Positions 1 through 4,386 of a stretch of DNA of 7,230 nucleotides are shown piece by piece. Position 1 is the stretch's first letter, and every line of letters starts with the position of its first letter. Both the position numbers and the translations under genes were made by a program. Location of the stretch: the NCBI GenBank assembly GCA_016281165.1, contig JAEEIC010000272.1, positions 1 to 7,230 on the forward strand, given 5' to 3'. Source of the stretch: Bacillota bacterium. GTDB taxonomy: Bacteria > Bacillota > Clostridia > Peptostreptococcales > Anaerovoracaceae. Under the pieces are notes generated by a model. It saw only the letters and a list, made by a program, of their open reading frames with translations, ran no database searches and was not told the origin of the DNA.

Positions 1-47
1 AAGGTGAACATGCCTATCCTGGCGAAGGTGAGGAAAAGATCCCACAT
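1..47 (-). CDS. Probable chromate transporter (CHR family), N-terminal fragment cut by window edge
   Basis: Reading leftward from an ATG at 47-45, the only visible residues are MWDLFLTFARIGMFT, then the window ends. This matches the start of CHR-family transporters, where a first helix of the type LFxxFxxIGxFT runs into a Gly-rich stretch. CHR proteins export chromate or related oxyanions across the cytoplasmic membrane. The start codon shares one base with the stop of the upstream regulator (TAATG), so the two genes are in one transcript and probably translationally coupled. In Bacillota, CHR proteins are often short single-domain proteins encoded as adjacent pairs, so a second copy may lie further left. 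Only 15 complete codons are visible, so the family call rests on a short motif and should be checked with flanking sequence. Confidence 0.55.
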   Translation of the reverse strand, partial: MWDLFLTFARIGMFT

Positions 48-379
48 TATATCCATCCTTCTCCCTCCTTTCGGAACTCGCATTGGCAGGCTGAGGAGCC
101 GCGGTCGAGCGCGAGAGACTGCTCCCGCATGTCCGAGAAGGCCCCGCAGAGCCCGTCCAGGGCCTCCTGCGCGGGCAGGTAATGTATGTGGTGGCCGGCC
201 CTGCTGCCGTAGACCATGCCGGCCTCCCTCAGCACCTTGAGATGCTGCGAGACCGCTGATTCGCTGATCCCCAGCTTTTTCGACAGCGAGCGCACGCAGT
301 GCTTCCTCGCCAGGAGCTGCTGATAGATCGAGAGCCTCGTGGGATCCCCCAGGGCCCTGAGCATCAAAGACAAGTCCAT
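47..379 (-). CDS. ArsR/SmtB-family winged-helix transcriptional repressor
   Basis: This 110-residue protein has the layout of ArsR-type metalloregulators. An N-terminal helix carries the family motif LGDPTRLSIYQQL (residues 10-22). The helix-turn-helix lies at about 29-52, with recognition helix SESAVSQHLKVLREAG (39-54), and the beta wing with SRAGHHIHYL is at 59-68. Cys28 sits where ArsR proteins carry the first Cys of the ELCVCDL sensor motif, but the second Cys is Arg here. A C-terminal CQC pair (Cys98, Cys100) and Cys78 could form another ligand site. The ATG at 379 is preceded by a perfect AAAGGAGG (complement of 385-392). Its stop overlaps the start of a likely chromate transporter, so it probably controls that gene and itself. 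The inducer (metal, oxyanion or redox signal) cannot be told from sequence. It uses CGG and CGA Arg codons, which the ribosomal genes here do not. Confidence 0.9.
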   Translation of the reverse strand: MDLSLMLRALGDPTRLSIYQQLLARKHCVRSLSKKLGISESAVSQHLKVLREAGMVYGSRAGHHIHYLPAQEALDGLCGAFSDMREQSLALDRGSSACQCEFRKEGEGWI

Positions 380-392
380 ATGCTCCTCCTTT

Positions 393-412
393 GATTAAGT
401 GATCGCTTAATC
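393..412. promoter_or_regulatory. Candidate ArsR-family operator palindrome
   Basis: GATTAAGTGATCGCTTAATC is a 20-bp inverted repeat with 7-bp perfect arms and a central GATC; only the pair flanking the GATC core is mismatched. It lies between the regulator's ribosome binding site and its -10 element and overlaps the latter. AT-rich interrupted palindromes of this kind are typical ArsR/SmtB sites, so autorepression is inferred. Confidence 0.8.
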
Positions 413-438
413 TTAACCCCGGCGGGGCCCTCTGTCAA
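410..438 (-). promoter_or_regulatory. Sigma-A-type promoter of the ArsR-family regulator operon
   Basis: On the minus strand, a perfect -35 TTGACA (complement of 433-438) is followed after 17 bases by TAAGAT (complement of 410-415), a 4/6 match to TATAAT. The transcript would start near 402-404, inside the palindrome. The -10 shares three bases with the palindrome, so bound repressor would block RNA polymerase. Confidence 0.75.
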
Positions 439-509
439 GCTCCGCTCCGGCCCCGGAAGGGCCTTCGCGCCCCGCCCGGCTCCCGCACCCGCGCTTTTTG
501 AAAATACGC

Positions 510-538
510 TTGCTTTTTGCCCATCGCTGGTATATCAT
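510..538 (+). promoter_or_regulatory. Candidate distal promoter of the rpmG operon
   Basis: TTGCTT (510-515) is followed after 17 bases by TATCAT (533-538, 5/6 to TATAAT). An alternative -10, TATATC at 531-536, has an extended TGG directly before it. A transcript would start near 545, just ahead of the inverted repeat at 549. The -35 is imperfect, so this is weaker than the proximal promoter. Confidence 0.4.
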
Positions 539-548
539 GCTTGACACA

Positions 549-612
549 CGGCCCACAAAGGGTCTTTTTGATTGCCGGCCCGCGGCGGCCCGGCCCAACA
601 TCTTGTGGGCCG
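549..612. repeat. Inverted repeat (10-bp perfect arms) in the rpmG leader
   Basis: CGGCCCACAA (549-558) and TTGTGGGCCG (603-612) are perfect inverse complements separated by 44 bases. The spacer holds a GC-rich part with a smaller nested pairing (GCCGG 574-578 with CCGGC 590-594). No T-tract follows on either strand, so it does not look like an intrinsic terminator. It could be a leader RNA stem. Confidence 0.6.
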
Positions 613-616
613 AAAA

Positions 617-628
617 GCCTTGAAAACT
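617..628 (+). promoter_or_regulatory. boxA-like antitermination motif
   Basis: GCCTTGAAAACT resembles the rRNA boxA of Bacillus (core CTTTGAAAACT) with one change in the 11-base core. boxA RNA is bound by NusB-S10 in rRNA antitermination. It lies downstream of the distal promoter candidate and of a leader stem, as boxA does in rRNA leaders. A chance A-rich match cannot be excluded. Confidence 0.3.
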
Positions 629-675
629 AAATGCGGGAGGGCTCTCAAAAAGTCCCGGAAAAGTGCAAATTTCAT

Positions 676-704
676 TTGACATGGACAAGGGGCTGTGGTA
701 TGTT
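676..704 (+). promoter_or_regulatory. Proximal promoter of the rpmG-secE-nusG operon
   Basis: A consensus -35 TTGACA (676-681), a 17-base spacer and TATGTT (699-704, 4/6) with an extended -10 TGG directly before it give a strong sigma-A-type promoter. Transcription would begin near 711, giving an untranslated leader of about 84 bases that starts with a 6-bp hairpin (719-736). Confidence 0.75.
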
Positions 705-794
705 TAATCGGTATCGCTATGCCGCCGGTACGGCATCTGCGAGTTTAATGCGCTGATAAACCGCCTTTTGAGCGGATAATTTGGAGGAAAACAA

Positions 795-956
795 ATGGCA
801 AACGGTTCTAGAGTCAGGATCACTCTCAGCTGCAGCGAGTGCAAGCAGAGGAACTACAACACCACCAAGAACAAGAAGAACGACCCCGACAGGCTCGAGA
901 TGATGAAGTACTGCAGATTCTGCCAGAAGCAGACCATGCACAGAGAGACCAAGTAG
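795..956 (+). CDS. rpmG: 50S ribosomal protein L33
   Basis: This 53-residue protein is full length for L33, a small protein of the large ribosomal subunit near the exit site. Two CXXC pairs (Cys13/Cys16 and Cys40/Cys43) make it the zinc-binding C+ form rather than the Cys-less C- paralogue that some Bacillota induce under zinc limitation. The N-terminal RVRITLSCSEC and C-terminal YCRFCQKQTMHRETK blocks are characteristic. The start is fixed by GGAGG at 783-787, seven bases upstream. It is the first gene of the operon and sits directly before secE and nusG, a common arrangement in Bacillota. It ends in TAG, and the frame remains open beyond it into secE. This short gene is easily missed by length cut-offs. 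Confidence 0.95.
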   Translation: MANGSRVRITLSCSECKQRNYNTTKNKKNDPDRLEMMKYCRFCQKQTMHRETK

Positions 957-974
957 CGAAAGGAAAACGACGAG

Positions 975-1202
975 ATGGCTAATACTAATAACGCCGCCGC
1001 CCCCTCCAAAAAGGGTCGCATCCGTGAATACTTCCACGGCGTAAAGACCGAGCTCAAGAAGGTCGTCTGGCCTACCAAAAAGGAGACCTATCGCTATACT
1101 CTGGTAGTCCTCGCCGTATGCGCGTTCTTCGCGCTGCTCTTCTGGCTCCTCGACACCGGCATCCTCGCCGTGCTCGAGCAGGTCCTCAACATCACCATGT
1201 AG
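975..1202 (+). CDS. secE: Preprotein translocase subunit SecE
   Basis: This 75-residue protein is the short one-helix type of SecE, the essential clamp of the SecYEG protein-conducting channel in the cytoplasmic membrane. The conserved amphipathic segment VKTELKKVVWPTKKE spans residues 23-37, with the family hallmark Trp32-Pro33. It is followed by a single hydrophobic helix at about 43-68. The first 15 residues are polar and Ala/Asn/Lys-rich, as usual for the cytosolic tail. AAAGGA at 959-964 is a somewhat distant ribosome binding site (10 bases). It lies 18 bases after rpmG and 9 bases before nusG, and its TAG stop forms part of the nusG ribosome binding site (TAGGAG), so nusG translation is probably coupled to it. 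The frame stays open past the TAG into nusG. Confidence 0.95.
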   Translation: MANTNNAAAPSKKGRIREYFHGVKTELKKVVWPTKKETYRYTLVVLAVCAFFALLFWLLDTGILAVLEQVLNITM

Positions 1203-1211
1203 GAGAGCGAG

Positions 1212-1844
1212 ATGTCCGAAGAGAAGCTTAACGAAAAGCTCGATATCGAAGAAGCTCCGCAGGAAGAGAAGACCGCTCCCTCCATCGCCGCCGAGCGCAA
1301 CGAGGTCCCTCCCGGGTTCTGGCGCCGCAGCAAGGAGCCCAAGTGGTATGTGATACACACCTACTCGGGCCACGAGAACAAGGTCAAGGTCAACCTCGAG
1401 AAGCTGGTAGAGAACAGGGGCATGCAGGACCTCGTCCTGCAGGTCATCGTCCCCACCGAAGACAGGGTGGAGTTCAAGGACAACCAGCGCGTGGTCAAGA
1501 CCCGCAAGATCTTCCCCGGCTACGTCATAGTAAAGATGATAGTGACCAACGAATCCTGGTACCTGGTGCGCAACACCCAGGGCGTCACCGGCTTCGTGGG
1601 CCAGGGCTCCGAGCCCATACCCCTCACCGACGAAGAGGTGAGAAGGCTGGGGATCGAGAAGACCGTCATCGTCCTCGACATCTCCGAGGGCGACAGCGTC
1701 AAGATCATCTCCGGGCCCTTCAAGGGCTTCACCGGTGTGGTCGAAGAGGTCAATCCCGACAGACAGACCCTCAAGACCAGAGTCGACATGTTCGGCAGAG
1801 CGACCCCGGTCGAGGTGGAGTTCGATCAGGTGGACAAGATCTGA
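1212..1844 (+). CDS. nusG: Transcription termination/antitermination factor NusG
   Basis: NusG binds elongating RNA polymerase and modulates pausing, termination and coupling to the ribosome. The NGN domain begins at residue 44 (KWYVIHTYSGHENKV, 44-58) and includes the polymerase-contacting stretch KIFPGYVIVKM. A C-terminal KOW domain occupies about 159-210, with the motif EGDSVKIISGPFKGFTGVV and a normal end DQVDKI. At 210 residues it is longer than the 175-180 usual for the family; the excess is an acidic N-terminal extension of about 43 residues. The ATG at 1212 is supported by AGGAGA at 1201-1206, and no good alternative start lies near residue 44, so the extension looks real. It ends in TGA. 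Confidence 0.96.
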   Translation: MSEEKLNEKLDIEEAPQEEKTAPSIAAERNEVPPGFWRRSKEPKWYVIHTYSGHENKVKVNLEKLVENRGMQDLVLQVIVPTEDRVEFKDNQRVVKTRKIFPGYVIVKMIVTNESWYLVRNTQGVTGFVGQGSEPIPLTDEEVRRLGIEKTVIVLDISEGDSVKIISGPFKGFTGVVEEVNPDRQTLKTRVDMFGRATPVEVEFDQVDKI

Positions 1845-1879
1845 GGCAAAAGCCGCGGATCCTGACATAAAAACGAAAA

Positions 1880-1894
1880 ACGGGGCAGCCCCGT
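1880..1894. other. Compact hairpin in the nusG-rplK gap; terminator-like on the minus strand
   Basis: ACGGGGCAGCCCCGT can form a stem of up to 7 bp (6 bp with a 3-base loop) ending three bases before the rplK ribosome binding site. On the plus strand no T-tract follows. On the minus strand the stem is followed by TTTTCGTTTTT, which fits an intrinsic terminator facing back toward nusG. It could stop antisense transcription, or the RNA form could modulate rplK translation. It does not visibly resemble the L1-binding element of rRNA. Confidence 0.5.
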
Positions 1895-1910
1895 GGAAAG
1901 GAGAAAAGCA

Positions 1911-2342
1911 ATGGCAAAGAAGATCGACGGCTTCGTTAAGCTGCAGATACCCGCAGGCAAGGCAAACCCGGCACCCCCGGTAGGTCCTGCTCTCGGTCAG
2001 AAGGGCGTGAACATCATGGACTTCTGCAAGCAGTTCAACGCAAGAACCCAGGGACCGGAGAACGCCGGCATGATCATCCCCGTGGTCATCACCGTGTACT
2101 CGGATAAGTCCTTCACCTTCGTGACCAAGACGCCCCCCGCGGCGGTACTGATCAAGAAGGCCGCAGGCATCGAGACCGCGTCCGGAGAGCCCAACAAGAA
2201 GAAGGCCGCCACTATCACTCTCGAGCAGGCAAGGCAGATCGCGCAGACAAAGATGCCTGACCTGAACGCGGCAAGCCTTGAGGCTGCCACCGAGATGATC
2301 AAGGGCACCGCCAGGAGCATGGGCATAGTAGTAGAAGGCTAA
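1911..2342 (+). CDS. rplK: 50S ribosomal protein L11
   Basis: L11 forms the base of the GTPase-associated stalk with 23S rRNA and is needed for elongation-factor function and, in many bacteria, RelA activation. The 143-residue product matches the family length (about 141). The N-terminal domain carries the Pro-rich IPAGKANPAPPVGPALGQ (about residues 13-30) and GVNIMDFCKQFN (32-43). The C-terminal RNA-binding domain ends with the signature MIKGTARSMGIVVEG. The start is the ATG at 1911, seven bases after AAAGGAG (1897-1903). An upstream GTG at 1893 is open in the same frame but falls in the hairpin before the ribosome binding site and would add six unconserved residues. It is followed after 44 bases by rplA. 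Confidence 0.97.
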   Translation: MAKKIDGFVKLQIPAGKANPAPPVGPALGQKGVNIMDFCKQFNARTQGPENAGMIIPVVITVYSDKSFTFVTKTPPAAVLIKKAAGIETASGEPNKKKAATITLEQARQIAQTKMPDLNAASLEAATEMIKGTARSMGIVVEG

Positions 2343-2386
2343 AGGGTGGGAGGCTGAACAGCCGCTAATACCACAAGGAGGTACAA

Positions 2387-3097
2387 ATGGCCAAGAGAGG
2401 CAAGAAGTATCAGGATGCAGTGAAGCAGTATGACAGAGCTGAACTGTATGACGCGCAGCCTGCGCTGGAGCTCGTTTGCAAGCTCGCGCACGCTAAATTC
2501 GACGAGACCGTCGAGGCCCACTTCAGACTGGGCGTAGACGGCAGACACGCTGACCAGCAGGTCAGAGGCGCTATCGTTCTCCCCAACGGGACCGGCAAGA
2601 CCGTCAAGGTGCTGGTATTCGCCAAGGGCGACAAGGCTCATGAGGCTGAGGCCGCGGGAGCCGATTACGTGGGCGCCGAAGAGCTGGCTAACAAGATCAG
2701 GACCTAGAACTGGTTCGATTTCGATGTCGTCGTAGCGACCCCCGACATGATGGGCGTCGTCGGACGTCTCGGTAAGATCCTCGGCCCCAAGGGTCTCATG
2801 CCCAGCCCCAAGTCCGGTACCGTTACCATGGATCTGACCAGAGCACTGGCCGAGATCAAAGCCGGTAAAGTCGAGTACCGTCTTGACAAGACCAACATCA
2901 TCCACACTCCCATCGGCAAGGTATCCTTCGGCGCCGAAAAGCTGGCCGAGAACTACCAGGCGCTGGTGGAAGCCATCATCAAGGCAAAGCCCGCCGCAGC
3001 TAAGGGACAGTACATCAAGAGCGCTACCGTGACCAGCACCATGGGCCCCGGCGTCAAGCTCAATCCCCAGAAGCTGACTGTGGCACAGACCAAGTAA
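2387..3097 (+). CDS. rplA: 50S ribosomal protein L1, reading frame interrupted by an in-frame TAG at codon 107
   Basis: L1 binds 23S rRNA at the E-site stalk and, in well-studied bacteria, represses translation of its own rplK-rplA mRNA. The region encodes 235 sense codons plus one internal TAG, the full L1 length. The first 106 residues (MAKRGKKYQDAVKQYDRA onward) contain the family motifs FDETVEAHFRLGVDGRHADQ and GTGKTVKVLVFAKG. After the TAG the same frame continues without gap into NWFDFDVVVATPDMMGVVGR, GPKGLMPSPKSGTVT and TMGPGVKLNP. Related L1 proteins usually carry Glu here (NENWFDFD), so GAG to TAG is the simplest change. The stop falls in domain II (about residues 68-159); a 106-residue product would lack half the fold. 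No ribosome binding site supports restart at the ATG at 2747. The start is set by AAGGAGG (2375-2381). Confidence 0.92.
2705..2707 (+). other. In-frame amber codon inside rplA
   Basis: The codons around it read ATC AGG ACC TAG AAC TGG TTC. Protein similarity on both sides is continuous in one frame, so this is a single-codon change and not an indel or a gene junction. No recognisable stem-loop for stop-codon recoding was seen immediately downstream. Confidence 0.9.
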
Positions 3098-3121
3098 GGC
3101 CTGAATCGCAACTGAACAGAA

Positions 3122-3230
3122 TAAGAAAACTGTAGACAGCAGGTGAGCGGAAGCTCTTAATATCCAGCCGAGGTTACGATCCATAAATCTAAGCCTTTTC
3201 TGTCTGCAAACGAAAAGGCTTTCTTCTTCA
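3122..3230 (+). ncRNA. L10 leader (ribosomal protein L10-L12 autoregulatory RNA)
   Basis: The 156-base rplA-rplJ gap holds a classic Bacillota L10 leader. It starts with GTAGACAGCAGGTG (3132-3145). A short stem GAGC/GCTC (3145-3148, 3153-3156) is closed by a GNRA-type GGAA loop. The conserved strand TTAATATCCAGCCGAGGTTA (3157-3176) follows, and then the terminator stem. Known members bind the L10-(L12) complex through a kink-turn here and so control rplJ-rplL. The leader begins about 25 bases after rplA and ends just before the rplJ ribosome binding site. A promoter for it was not evident, so it probably acts within the operon transcript. Confidence 0.9.
3191..3230 (+). terminator. Attenuator terminator of the L10 leader
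   Basis: AAGCCTTTTC (3191-3200) pairs perfectly with GAAAAGGCTT (3212-3221), with an 11-base loop, followed by TTCTTCTTC. This is an intrinsic terminator just before rplJ. The loop sequence CTGTCTGC (3200-3207) can pair over 8 bp (one G-U) with GTAGACAG at 3132-3139, an alternative fold that would disturb the top of the terminator stem and could act as the antiterminator. Confidence 0.85.
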
Positions 3231-3253
3231 GGAAGAAGCCGGAAAGGAGAAAA

Positions 3254-3781
3254 ATGTCAGTAGAAAGCCAGAAACTCAAGGCTGCTATCATCGACGAGAT
3301 CAAGGAAAAGCTTGAAAAGGCCCAGTCCGCCGTGATCATCGACTACATGACCGGCAAGGACGAGAAGACCGGAGAGGTCAAGGGCGTCACCGTCGAGGAA
3401 GCGACTGCCATGAGAAAGCAGCTGCGCGACGCCAACGTCGATTACTCAGTATACAAGAACACTCTGATCGCCAAGGCGATCGAGGGCACCAAGTACGAAG
3501 GGCTCAAGGACGTCCTGTCCGGACCCAGCGCGCTGGCCGTCAGCTATGACGACGCCATCGCTCCCGCCAGAGTGCTCGCGGGCGTCATGAAGCAGATGAA
3601 CAAGATGAACTTCAAGGCCGGCGTCGTAGAGGGCATCCTCTATGACGAGAAGGGCTGCAAGGCGCTCGCCTCCATCCCCTCCAGGAACGAGCTCATCGCC
3701 AAGTTCATGGGAAGCATCCAGAGCCCCGTCGGCAAGATGGTCCGCACTTTCCAGGCCATCGCCGATTCCAAGGCAGAGTAA
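3254..3781 (+). CDS. rplJ: 50S ribosomal protein L10
   Basis: L10 anchors the L12 dimers to 23S rRNA at the ribosomal stalk and represses its own mRNA through the leader just upstream. The 175 residues are slightly over the usual 165-170. Recognisable blocks are SAVIIDY (25-31), VTVEEATAMRKQLRDANVDY (45-64), VYKNTLIAKAIEGT (66-79), LSGPSALAVS and the C-terminal L12-binding helix. The usual DYRGLTV strand carries an extra stretch of about 11 residues (MTGKDEKTGEV, 32-42) before KGVTV, which explains the added length. The ATG follows AAAGGAG (3243-3249) closely. A 56-base gap without evident structure separates it from rplL. Confidence 0.96.
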   Translation: MSVESQKLKAAIIDEIKEKLEKAQSAVIIDYMTGKDEKTGEVKGVTVEEATAMRKQLRDANVDYSVYKNTLIAKAIEGTKYEGLKDVLSGPSALAVSYDDAIAPARVLAGVMKQMNKMNFKAGVVEGILYDEKGCKALASIPSRNELIAKFMGSIQSPVGKMVRTFQAIADSKAE

Positions 3782-3837
3782 TATAAGCAAAGCAAGCAGA
3801 AGATACATCATCATTTAAGGTTTAAGGAGAAACTGAA

Positions 3838-4203
3838 ATGACTAAAGAAGAAATCATCCAGGCTATAAAGGAAATGACCATCCTTGAGCTCAACGAGCTC
3901 GTAAAGGCATGCGAAGAGGAGTTCGGCGTATCCGCCGCCGCTCCCGTAGCAGTAGTCGGCGGCGCTGCCGCAGCGGCTGAAGAGGAAGTCAAGGACGAGT
4001 TCAACGTAGAGCTCACCGAAGTCGGCGCCGAGAAGATCAAGGTCATCAAGGTCGTCCGCGAGATCACCGGACTGGGCCTCAAGGAAGCCAAGGCTCTCGT
4101 AGACGGAGCCCCCGGCATCGTAAAGGAAGCAGTGCCCACCGCCGAAGCGGAAGCTATCAAGAAGCAGCTTGAGGAAGTCGGCGCCAAGGTCACTCTGAAG
4201 TAA
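3838..4203 (+). CDS. rplL: 50S ribosomal protein L7/L12
   Basis: L12 forms the flexible stalk dimers that recruit translation factors and stimulate their GTPase activity; several copies bind each L10. The 121 residues are of normal length and show the three-part layout. There is an N-terminal dimerisation helix pair (MTILELNELVKACEEEFGV, about 13-31), an Ala/Glu-rich flexible hinge (about 32-52) and a globular factor-binding domain with the signature KIKVIKVVREITGLGLKEAK and VDGAPGIVKE, ending GAKVTLK. The ATG follows AAGGAG (3824-3829) by eight bases. It is the last ribosomal gene before a strong intrinsic terminator, which fits the need for more L12 than RNA polymerase. Confidence 0.98.
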   Translation: MTKEEIIQAIKEMTILELNELVKACEEEFGVSAAAPVAVVGGAAAAAEEEVKDEFNVELTEVGAEKIKVIKVVREITGLGLKEAKALVDGAPGIVKEAVPTAEAEAIKKQLEEVGAKVTLK

Positions 4204-4221
4204 TCGGGCTGAATCAACTCA

Positions 4222-4260
4222 AAAAGGGTTGTCCTGCCGGGCAACCCTTTTGGTGTTCTT
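4222..4260 (+). terminator. Intrinsic terminator/attenuator between rplL and rpoB
   Basis: AAAAGGGTTG (4222-4231) pairs perfectly with CAACCCTTTT (4242-4251). Three more pairs (one G-U) extend the stem to 13 bp with a 4-base loop, TGCC. The downstream tract is only moderately T-rich (TTTTGGTGTTCTTTT), so termination may be partial, letting some transcription reach rpoB. Confidence 0.85.
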
Positions 4261-4308
4261 TTGGAAACGCCAAATTTCTGTCATTATCTGGCAGAAGATC
4301 GACTTTAT

Positions 4309-4337
4309 TTGACATTTTGCGGATGTCCTGCAAATAT
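4309..4337 (+). promoter_or_regulatory. Candidate internal promoter for rpoB
   Basis: A consensus -35 TTGACA (4309-4314) lies 17 bases before AAATAT (4332-4337), a weak -10 (3/6) that is partly compensated by an extended TGC (4329-4331). Start of transcription would be near 4344, about 43 bases before rpoB. Its place just after the rplL terminator fits a separate promoter for polymerase genes. Confidence 0.5.
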
Positions 4338-4386
4338 CAGGCAGCTGTCGATAAGTCACCACCTACTTGAACAAGGAGGGAACACG

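Larger units (their letters stand above)
413..794. other. Intergenic leader region between the divergent regulator and rpmG
   Basis: No credible gene is present in these 382 bases. The left edge holds the minus-strand promoter. The rest holds two candidate plus-strand promoters, an inverted repeat at 549-612, a boxA-like motif at 617-628 and a short hairpin (arms 719-724 and 731-736, 6-base loop) in the 5' untranslated region of rpmG. A second weak stem (761-764 with 772-775) precedes the ribosome binding site. No tRNA was seen. Confidence 0.7.

Noticed and set aside
549..612. Intrinsic terminator at the inverted repeat
   Set aside because: No T-tract follows the stem in either direction and the loop is long.
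413..688. Small minus-strand open frame in the leader region
   Set aside because: It overlaps the promoter region, has no convincing ribosome binding site and gives a product without recognisable features.
795..1844. A true L33-SecE-NusG fusion protein made by TAG recoding
   Set aside because: L33 and SecE end at normal family positions, SecE must sit in the membrane while L33 and NusG are cytosolic, and each downstream gene has its own ribosome binding site.
717..1868. 383-codon minus-strand open frame opposite rpmG-secE-nusG
   Set aside because: It lies fully opposite three recognised genes and reads as low-complexity Leu/Gly/Asp/Val-rich sequence typical of an antisense shadow.
2747..3097. 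Separate gene starting at the ATG at 2747, giving a 116-residue C-terminal L1
   Set aside because: There is no ribosome binding site before 2747, and conserved L1 sequence continues upstream to the TAG, so this is the second half of one interrupted gene.
2339..3184. 281-codon minus-strand open frame opposite rplA
   Set aside because: Antisense shadow of rplA; no family resemblance and no ribosome binding site or promoter of note.
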